DNA of 13,015 nucleotides, taken from contig CAYMFU010000315.1 of assembly GCA_964389805.1 (NCBI GenBank), positions 1 through 13,015 of the forward strand, read 5' to 3'. Positions within the stretch are counted from its first letter, which is position 1; each line of letters begins with the position of its first letter. Position numbers and translations under genes: made by a program. Source of the DNA: JAGTVG01 sp964389805 (lineage in GTDB: Bacteria; Bacteroidota; Bacteroidia; Cytophagales; Cyclobacteriaceae). Shown here piece after piece: positions 7,613 through 13,015 of the stretch. The notes under the pieces were generated by a model. That model saw only the letters and a program-made list of their open reading frames with translations, made no database searches and was not told where the DNA came from.

Positions 7613-8387
7613 TATAAATGCCTATGTAGGCCATTGGCCGTTCAAACAAGTAAAATTTAACACCTGCGAGGCATTGATAGGAAGAATGGACCAATTTGAT
7701 GTGGACATTTCTGTTATCAGCAACCTCAATGGAATATTCTACAAGAACACGCAGCCAGCCAATCAAGAACTGTATGATGAAATACAATTAAAAAGACAAT
7801 TCAGGGACAGGTTCGTTCCTTTTGCCGTAATTAATCCAATATATGCCGGATGGAAAGATGATCTGGAAGAATGCAGGAATAAATTTGGCATGAAAGGGAT
7901 CAGGTTGTATCCTAAATATCATGATTATGAGCTTACGGATCCAGCCTGTGTTGAACTTGTTCAACTTGCCAGGGATTATGATTTGCCAGTGGCATTTTCA
8001 TTTCGAATGGTTGACAGCCGTCAGCGTTCCTGGATAGATATAGAGAAAGAATGGGAATTAAAAGATATCATATCTATAGTAAAAGAAGTACCGGATGCAA
8101 AATATATTTTTTTAAACCTCACAAACAGCACTAAACTTAGTGAGGAAGAAGAATTACTCTTGAAGGACACGAATATGGTGATCGATACGTCGGGCCGATC
8201 CGTAAATGCATTCGTAGAATTATTGGCAAGGTTTGGCAGCGAAAAATTTGCATTTGGAACTCATTCGCCCATATTGGATTATCTTACTGGATTATTAAGA
8301 ATTGAATCCCTGAAAAGTGATGAAGCCAATGAAGAGACAAAAGAACTTTTCAGATATGACAATGCAAAAAGGATACTAGGGATATGA
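7602..8387 (+). CDS. Amidohydrolase-fold protein lacking canonical metal ligands
   Basis: The 261-residue cytoplasmic-type protein has no signal peptide. It keeps the amidohydrolase-2 layout, with a strand-1 start (LLDINAYVGHWPF), INPIYAGW, a GMKGIRLYP strand, and a C-terminal FGTHSP followed by NAKRILGI. The usual ligands are changed: HxH is Asn6 and Tyr8, the strand-5 His falls near Ser133, the strand-6 His is Asn172, and the strand-8 Asp is His221. Only His11 remains near the first site. I recall a family of stand-alone proteins starting with DxNxYxGHWPF in Bacteroidota and other phyla, so this is probably a real subfamily and not decay. Its chemistry, or a non-catalytic partner role, is unknown. 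It overlaps the upstream active amidohydrolase by 11 bases and the downstream ureohydrolase by 4 (ATGA), so all three are translationally linked. Confidence 0.87.
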   Translation: MLLDINAYVGHWPFKQVKFNTCEALIGRMDQFDVDISVISNLNGIFYKNTQPANQELYDEIQLKRQFRDRFVPFAVINPIYAGWKDDLEECRNKFGMKGIRLYPKYHDYELTDPACVELVQLARDYDLPVAFSFRMVDSRQRSWIDIEKEWELKDIISIVKEVPDAKYIFLNLTNSTKLSEEEELLLKDTNMVIDTSGRSVNAFVELLARFGSEKFAFGTHSPILDYLTGLLRIESLKSDEANEETKELFRYDNAKRILGI

Positions 8388-9163
8388 GTAAAATAATCAT
8401 CCAGGGAATTAAATATGATGAAAAATCTTCCTATCAGAAAGGTCCTCGGCTTGCCCCTACTTTGATCAGGGAAGTTTTACATTGCGGCTCGTCGAATTAC
8501 TTTGCTGAGAACGGGATCAGTATTGAAAAGGCAGACATTATAGATAAAGGCGACTTCGATATTTCTGATTATTTCAAAATAGAAAAAATTACAGCTCTTC
8601 ATCTAAACCAGAATAGTAAGATCTTAACGCTTGGAGGAGATCACTCCATAACTTTCCCAATCATAAAAGCCCACCATCCAAAGTACCCGGCTCTTGACAT
8701 ACTGCAGATCGACGCGCATCCTGATCTGTATGATCACTATGAGGGTGACAAATATTCCAATGCCTGCCCATTTGCCAGGATCCTTGAAAACGGATATGCT
8801 GCCAGGTTGGTTCAAGTTGGTATACGGACTTTAAATACACACCAGGCTGAGCAAGCGAAGAAATTCAATGTTGAGATCCAGGATATGAAGAATTTGGACC
8901 TGTCCAAAATCCCAGAATTTAAAAATCCTTTATACATTTCGCTGGATATGGATGGATTCGATCCGGCCTTCGCCCCTGGCGTATCCCATCATGAGCCTGG
9001 AGGACTTTCTTCCAGGCAGGTAATTGAACTAATTCAGGGCCTGGAAGCAGAGATTATAGGAGCCGATATAGTCGAGTACAATCCGGACCGGGATTTCCAG
9101 AATATGACTGCCTTCCTCGCCGCAAAGATGATGAAGGAGATTTTGGTTAAAATGAACCTATAA
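8384..9163 (+). CDS. Arginase/agmatinase-family ureohydrolase
   Basis: The 259-residue protein carries the full dimanganese site of the ureohydrolase superfamily: His87 in GGDHS, Asp110, His112 and Asp114 in DAHPD, and Asp188 and Asp190 in SLDMD. The loop FAPGVSHHEPGGLSSRQ (195-211) and the closing DIVEYNP (228-234) are also typical. The family hydrolyses guanidino groups to release urea (arginine, agmatine, guanidinobutyrate, guanidine) or the formimino group of formiminoglutamate. The SHHEPGG loop is of the kind I associate with plant arginase/agmatinase and related bacterial enzymes. Specificity cannot be read from sequence, so I give no gene symbol. It is the last gene of the rightward operon, joined to the previous one by an ATGA overlap, and has no signal peptide. 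Its company suggests it takes nitrogen from an intermediate produced by the exported hydrolases. Confidence 0.9.
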   Translation: MSKIIIQGIKYDEKSSYQKGPRLAPTLIREVLHCGSSNYFAENGISIEKADIIDKGDFDISDYFKIEKITALHLNQNSKILTLGGDHSITFPIIKAHHPKYPALDILQIDAHPDLYDHYEGDKYSNACPFARILENGYAARLVQVGIRTLNTHQAEQAKKFNVEIQDMKNLDLSKIPEFKNPLYISLDMDGFDPAFAPGVSHHEPGGLSSRQVIELIQGLEAEIIGADIVEYNPDRDFQNMTAFLAAKMMKEILVKMNL

Positions 9164-9355
9164 TCTGAATAGTTTTGGTATTAACAGGATACCCTGAAAG
9201 TCAAACAATGCCTTTCTATACGAAATATTCCGGAATATAAAGGGCCCTAATACTTTGAAAAATATCTGAAATTTACATTTATAAGGGCATCCTATAGATT
9301 TTTAAAAAATTTGGCTCCACTATTAAACCTTTTTCAAAAATTTTTGTCTAAAACG

Positions 9356-9379
9356 TTGGGTAAGGGAAACTATACCCAA
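9356..9379. repeat. Inverted repeat upstream of DUF4382 gene
   Basis: Perfect 7-base arms TTGGGTA (9356-9362) and TACCCAA (9373-9379) flank a 10-base spacer, ending 39 bases before the ATG at 9419. It could be an operator or a 5' UTR hairpin. A second palindrome, CAAAAATTTTTG, sits just upstream at 9335-9346. The remaining intergenic sequence (9164-9355) is AT-rich and shows no gene and no clear terminator for the upstream operon. Confidence 0.4.
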
Positions 9380-9418
9380 AATTCACCAAAAAATGATTGT
9401 TTACTTAAATGTTGAATT

Positions 9419-10216
9419 ATGAGAAAGATCAGAGATTTATTAAATGCAGCACTACTGTCTTTAATTTTCCTTGTTGGTTGTTCAGAAGAGGATCAGACCG
9501 CTCGATTACGCATTACGCTTATTGATTCTCCGGGAGATTACGATAAGGTGAACGTGGACATACAGGGAGTATCCGTTCACACCAATTCAATGGCTAATGA
9601 GGATGATGGCGGATGGGTATTTTTAGAAAACAGCGCCGTGGGTGTTAAAAACCTCCTCGATTATACTGCAGGCACTGAATTAACCCTGGTGGATACGGAC
9701 TTTCCCACTGGAATGATTTCACAGATCCGTTTGCACCTGGGAGAAAACAATTCCGTAACCATTGACAAAGATGATCTTCCGCTTGAAACACCAAGTGCTC
9801 AGCAGTCTGGTTTAAAACTACAGGTTCATGAAAACCTTGATGGAGGCATTACCTATAATTTTAAATTGGATTTTGAGGCGGCCAAATCGGTTGTTCATAA
9901 TGGAAGTGATGAGTATATTCTAAAACCGGTAATAAAAGTAATTACAGAAGCCATGAGTGGGGCGATTAAAGGAGAAGTATTTCCCGCTAGTGAAAATGTG
10001 GCTATTTATATAATAGAGGAGGATGATACCATCTCTACGACCTATGCACCAGTTGATATTTCTGACTTCCTGGCACCAGGAATACCGGAAGGACAATATC
10101 TGGTCGGTTTGGATCCTGGAGAGGGTTCAACATATTCCTCTACTACTATCGAGGATGTCTTGGTTAGTAATGGAGAAGTTACTGATCTGGGAATAACTGA
10201 TCTGTCTCAGGAATAA
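9419..10216 (+). CDS. DUF4382 domain lipoprotein
   Basis: The 265-residue protein has a clean lipoprotein signal (hydrophobic residues 8-19, lipobox LVGC with Cys21). Residues about 28-170 match DUF4382, whose signature is a strand ending in DSPGDYDKVNVDIQGVSVH, followed by LLDY and a late QIRLHLGENN segment. A C-terminal beta-rich part (about 180-265, from GAIKGEVFP) resembles carboxypeptidase-regulatory-like or prealbumin-like domains, which often follow DUF4382. The molecular function of DUF4382 is not known. Anchored envelope proteins of this type are common in Bacteroidota and other bacteria. The gene stands alone: 255 bases separate it from the operon upstream, and a strong terminator follows 17 bases after its stop. 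A pair of palindromes lies in its leader. Confidence 0.9.
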   Translation: MRKIRDLLNAALLSLIFLVGCSEEDQTARLRITLIDSPGDYDKVNVDIQGVSVHTNSMANEDDGGWVFLENSAVGVKNLLDYTAGTELTLVDTDFPTGMISQIRLHLGENNSVTIDKDDLPLETPSAQQSGLKLQVHENLDGGITYNFKLDFEAAKSVVHNGSDEYILKPVIKVITEAMSGAIKGEVFPASENVAIYIIEEDDTISTTYAPVDISDFLAPGIPEGQYLVGLDPGEGSTYSSTTIEDVLVSNGEVTDLGITDLSQE

Positions 10217-10232
10217 GTGATAGATATTGGGC

Positions 10233-10269
10233 AAAGGCCATTCATATTGGGATGGCCTTTATTTTTTTA
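10233..10269 (+). terminator. Intrinsic terminator of the DUF4382 gene
   Basis: The arms AAAGGCCAT (10233-10241) and ATGGCCTTT (10252-10260) form a perfect 9-bp stem that can extend by a T-G and a C-G pair to leave a 6-base loop. A run of seven T follows (10262-10268). On the opposite strand the stem is not followed by a T run, so it should mainly stop rightward transcription in this convergent gap. Confidence 0.9.
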
Positions 10270-10313
10270 TATCATTCCTCCAGAAATCTGCATGGTAGGT
10301 TGGCCCTTCAGCA

Positions 10314-11213
10314 TTACAAATTGCCCTCCGAAACAGATGATTTATAAATCAAAGGGAAGAACTGCCCTTCCATTTTTTCTCCCTTATGTATTACAGGCAC
10401 CCCTTCAAGAAGGGCTTCATCCGAGTCAGAACAAGTCCCATCGGCAAAAACATTTAACACAAAAGCCCTCCGGGGCTTGTCAGAATTGTTCTCAAAGGAT
10501 CCATGAATGAGTAAAGGATGATGAATTGTGGCATATCCTTTCTTCAATTCAATTGGGATAGCTTTATCCAGGGCTTTGGTTTGTTCATCAGTCAGGAAAT
10601 CAGTCAGTCCCATCATTTCCCCAGTCAGAGTAGGTTTATTCAACAAACCCCATTTATGGCTGCCAGGGATATAATGTAAACAACCATTATCTGTTGTCGC
10701 ATCATCCAGCCCTACCCAGGCCGTTAAATGCTGCATGGGCTTCGTCCGCATCCAGTATGAATAATCCTGGTGCCATGCAACAACACCTCCATGTTTTGCA
10801 GGTTTTAGAAATAATTGATCATGCCAGAACCGGACAGACTTTCCACCAAAGATCTGGCTTGCGGCCATTACCAAAGCTGGATTCCAAAGCACGTCGTGAA
10901 ATCCCTGTGTCATCCGCCAATGACCCAGGCAATGAAACAGGACACGATCCGGGTCCTGTGATTCATTGGTATGGAATTCATAAAGGAGAGCATGAGCCGG
11001 GTGTCCGGGATCCATAATTTCTTTTAACTCTTCTCTCAACTGGTCTATCTGTTCATTCTCCAGAAGTTTAATGTTTGATATATATCCTTGCTCATTAAAG
11101 TGCTGGATTTGTTCATCGGTAAGACAATATTCTTCCGAACTGATAGAATTCAGGTCATTTAACAGATCCCCAACCGGCTCGTGATAATGGGATAAATCTT
11201 TCTCTAAATACAT
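10314..11213 (-). CDS. PhyH-type Fe(II)/2-oxoglutarate dioxygenase
   Basis: The 299-residue protein belongs to the phytanoyl-CoA dioxygenase (PhyH) family of non-haem iron oxygenases. The N-terminal part contains LTDEQIQHFNEQGYI (31-45), the usual family opening. The facial triad is His148 and Asp150 in AWHQDYSYW and distal His237 in LLIHGS, with Arg248 or Arg249 in KPRRAF as the likely 2-oxoglutarate carboxylate binder. PGSHKWG (183-189) is also typical. These enzymes hydroxylate small molecules with O2 and 2-oxoglutarate, and the family spans fatty acyl-CoA, ectoine and natural-product substrates, so specificity is open. There is no signal peptide, so it acts in the cytoplasm. It lies 29 bases downstream of the FAD oxidoreductase gene on the same strand and is probably co-transcribed with it. 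All iron ligands are present. Confidence 0.93.
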   Translation of the reverse strand: MYLEKDLSHYHEPVGDLLNDLNSISSEEYCLTDEQIQHFNEQGYISNIKLLENEQIDQLREELKEIMDPGHPAHALLYEFHTNESQDPDRVLFHCLGHWRMTQGFHDVLWNPALVMAASQIFGGKSVRFWHDQLFLKPAKHGGVVAWHQDYSYWMRTKPMQHLTAWVGLDDATTDNGCLHYIPGSHKWGLLNKPTLTGEMMGLTDFLTDEQTKALDKAIPIELKKGYATIHHPLLIHGSFENNSDKPRRAFVLNVFADGTCSDSDEALLEGVPVIHKGEKMEGQFFPLIYKSSVSEGNL

Positions 11214-11242
11214 ATGGCCTGTAATCTGCCTGCGGTTAAGGA

Positions 11243-12667
11243 TCAGGATTTCGGTTTAATGTTCGCATTGATCCTAAAGAAATTATCCGGATCATACTTG
11301 GTTTTGACATCAATGAGTCGCTGATAATTCCCTCCATAGGAATCCCCAGCCAGATCAGCTGACCCACTCATATCACTGTTGAAATTAAAGTATACCTGTC
11401 CATTTGAATACTTTTGCAGTTCATCAAAGAATTCACTGGTCCATTGGATACAATGATCATTCATAGAATCATCTACCCACATGGTGTCTATACTGACCAG
11501 GAACCTTCCACTTCTATCACCAAAGGCAGTAGCATCTTCCGGTACTTTAGAAATGGCACCATGTAAATTCCGGATGGATATTAAGGATTGGGGTGCAGGC
11601 GCGTCATTGGCCTTTGAGATGATCAAATCCATCAAATTTTCATCGATGTCCTCAACATATAAGGACTTCCAGTAACTATTCAGTGTTCCTTTTACAAGGA
11701 AAGGATCGAACATTTTATTGACAGCAGTATAAGGAATGATGCCGCTCAGGTCAAGTAGAGGAGTAGCCACCTCTCTTAAGGGTTGCAGTAGTTTTTCGCC
11801 TTCTTCAGGTGGGCCGAAATACATAGACGCCAGTACCGTAACTTTTGTTCCATGAAGTTCCTCTGGAAATGCGGGGTGATCCGGAATGGCCCAGTGAATG
11901 CAATCGCTGGTTATTTCGTCTGGAATATCCCTGGTGAAATCAATCCAGTACTTCATTATTTTCTCGGCTTCTGCTCTCGGATACATGCAGGCTACCATCA
12001 TGACTTCGGGGCCCAGATCATATAATTTGAAATGGAAAGAGGTAACAATGCCAAAATTTCCTCCACCACCCTTTAAAGCCCAAAACAAATCCTGGTTCTC
12101 TTCAGCAGAAGCATGCACATAAGAACCATCAGCCAGGACCATATCCGCCCCAATCAGGTTATCAATGCTCATTCCTGCCTTCCTCCTGAACCAGCTTAAT
12201 CCGCCACCCAGTGTGAGGCCTCCTACTCCTGTATCCGAGACTACTCCGCCGGCACATGCTAATCCAAAGGCCTGGGTCTCACGATCGACATCTCCCCAGT
12301 TTGCTCCACCCTGGACAATAGCCGTCTTTTTTTTGGGATCGACCATCACAGTGCGCATATTGGATAAATCAATCATTAGCCCCTCATCTATAGAGGCATT
12401 TCCAGCCACATTGTGCCCTGCACCTCGCACAGCTAATTTAAGATTGTTTTCCCTGGCGAAGTTAACTGATTGGATGACATCATGAACACCTGTACATTGA
12501 GCAATCAATCCAGGTTTTTTATCTATCATCTTGTTCCATAACTGTCGGACTTCATCAAAATTGGAGTCTTTGCCTCCTACCAGGGCCCCCCCGAATACGG
12601 CTTGAAAGTTCTCGAGTGACTGACCATTTAATTGATCGATCTCAGTTGTTGCATCATAGTTTTTCAT
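11243..12667 (-). CDS. FAD-dependent oxidoreductase, berberine-bridge-enzyme type
   Basis: The 474-residue protein has a PCMH-type FAD-binding domain (about 45-215) and a C-terminal BBE segment (about 430-470). RGAGHN (81-86) supplies His85, the expected 8-alpha-histidyl FAD attachment site. TGVGGLTLGGGLSW (146-159) and LKGGGGNFGIVTS (198-210) are the standard flavin-binding runs. The second covalent cysteine found in bicovalent members is replaced by Val143, so FAD attachment through His85 alone is likely. The C-terminus, NYQRLIDVKTKYDPDNFF, is the canonical BBE motif. Such enzymes oxidise alcohols, sugars or natural products with O2 or another acceptor, and the substrate here is unknown. 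There is no signal peptide. It is the first gene of a two-gene operon with the PhyH dioxygenase and diverges from an AraC-type regulator, with 215 bases between the two start codons. Confidence 0.93.
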   Translation of the reverse strand: MKNYDATTEIDQLNGQSLENFQAVFGGALVGGKDSNFDEVRQLWNKMIDKKPGLIAQCTGVHDVIQSVNFARENNLKLAVRGAGHNVAGNASIDEGLMIDLSNMRTVMVDPKKKTAIVQGGANWGDVDRETQAFGLACAGGVVSDTGVGGLTLGGGLSWFRRKAGMSIDNLIGADMVLADGSYVHASAEENQDLFWALKGGGGNFGIVTSFHFKLYDLGPEVMMVACMYPRAEAEKIMKYWIDFTRDIPDEITSDCIHWAIPDHPAFPEELHGTKVTVLASMYFGPPEEGEKLLQPLREVATPLLDLSGIIPYTAVNKMFDPFLVKGTLNSYWKSLYVEDIDENLMDLIISKANDAPAPQSLISIRNLHGAISKVPEDATAFGDRSGRFLVSIDTMWVDDSMNDHCIQWTSEFFDELQKYSNGQVYFNFNSDMSGSADLAGDSYGGNYQRLIDVKTKYDPDNFFRINANIKPKS

Positions 12668-12882
12668 GGTTGTAAATTTGGTTTATTAAGTAATAATTTT
12701 AGTTGTGGTTTCTATTTCATCTATTTGAGAAGGAACGAATACCATGATTTTTTGTAGTGCTTCTCTTAATAGAATCTTTTAAGGTAAACATTATACTCAG
12801 GAAATGCAAATACAATCCCTTGAAGACCTTGATTTATAGCAAAATCAAACTTTTTGAATTTTTTTAGGTTTAAGAAAATAAT
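12668..12882. promoter_or_regulatory. Divergent promoter region between oxidoreductase operon and regulator
   Basis: This 215-base AT-rich gap lies between the minus-strand FAD oxidoreductase start and the plus-strand regulator start, so both promoters should be here. A partial minus-strand -7 box (TGTATTTG, 12814-12807) is visible, but the nearest TTTTG upstream of it is 25 bases away, too far for a confident call. A short inverted repeat, TCAAA-CTT-TTTGA (12845-12857), sits 25 bases ahead of the regulator start. Confidence 0.45.
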
Positions 12883-13015
12883 ATGGTATTAAAACACCAA
12901 CATTTCGAAATCCTTCAGAAAACGGTCCTGGAACGATTAATTTTCGAACCTCCCCTAAAAGCAGATGGAACAATGCGCAATGAAGCCTGTTTTCTGTACG
13001 CTGTTAATGGAAATT
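12883..13015 (+). CDS. AraC-family regulator, N-terminal fragment (truncated by window edge)
   Basis: The frame is open from ATG 12883 to the right edge, giving 44 codons. The residues ILQKTVLERL (10-19) followed by MRNEACFLYAVNGN (31-44) match, from memory, the N-terminal cupin-like sensor domain of AraC-type regulators common in Bacteroidota. The DNA-binding helix-turn-helix domain would lie beyond the window, so the family call rests on the N-terminus alone. It diverges from the FAD oxidoreductase/PhyH operon, which is the usual arrangement for a dedicated regulator, and may sense the substrate of that operon. No Shine-Dalgarno sequence is visible, and the start was chosen as the ATG giving the conserved N-terminus. 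Confidence 0.65.
   Translation, partial: MVLKHQHFEILQKTVLERLIFEPPLKADGTMRNEACFLYAVNGN

Noticed and set aside
9186..9217. Possible terminator after the ureohydrolase gene (GGTAT/ATACC near 9177-9193)
   Set aside because: The stem is only 5 bp and no T run follows, so it is not a credible intrinsic terminator.
10217..10510. Plus-strand open frame of 97 codons directly after the DUF4382 gene
   Set aside because: It runs through the intrinsic terminator and then antisense to the PhyH gene, so it is not a plausible coding region.

Overview
The window looks like a chromosomal segment of a free-living member of the Bacteroidota. The signs are moderate-to-low GC by eye, start codons without clear Shine-Dalgarno sequences, several lipoprotein and Tat signal peptides, a DUF4382 lipoprotein, a GHL6-type lipoprotein, and an AraC-type regulator whose N-terminus resembles Bacteroidota proteins. 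The genus cannot be read from the sequence. I see no rRNA, tRNA, CRISPR array, insertion sequence or transposase.

Left block (1-3981, minus strand): four genes in one direction. In transcription order they are a Tat-exported nitrilase-superfamily hydrolase (3981-2908), a paralog without a signal peptide (2852-1905), a lipoprotein with a PQQ-like beta-propeller (1880-540), and the first 134 codons of a lipoprotein resembling hypothetical glycoside hydrolase family GHL6 (404 to beyond the left edge). The first three are tightly spaced and probably form an operon. The fourth follows after 135 bases.

Middle block (4402-9163, plus strand): this block diverges from the left block across a 420-base intergenic region. 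It encodes a secreted two-domain alpha/beta hydrolase of the acetyl-xylan-esterase type, a Tat lipoprotein amidohydrolase with intact metal ligands, an overlapping second amidohydrolase-fold protein that has lost those ligands, and an arginase/agmatinase-family ureohydrolase. Gaps are 13, -11 and -4 bases, so this is almost certainly one operon.

The two divergent blocks together hold five proteins of C-N (or amidohydrolase-type) hydrolase folds from three superfamilies, split between cytoplasm and cell envelope, plus an exported esterase-like protein and two envelope lipoproteins. The simplest reading is a catabolic locus for an amide-, carbamoyl- or guanidino-bearing compound, possibly carbohydrate-linked. 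The substrate is unknown, and no transporter or regulator is visible in this part.

Right block: a monocistronic DUF4382 lipoprotein (9419-10216) ends in a strong intrinsic terminator. It converges with a two-gene minus-strand operon encoding a berberine-bridge-type FAD oxidoreductase (12667-11243) and a PhyH-type Fe(II)/2-oxoglutarate dioxygenase (11213-10314). A truncated AraC-family regulator starts divergently at 12883 and is the obvious candidate to control that operon.
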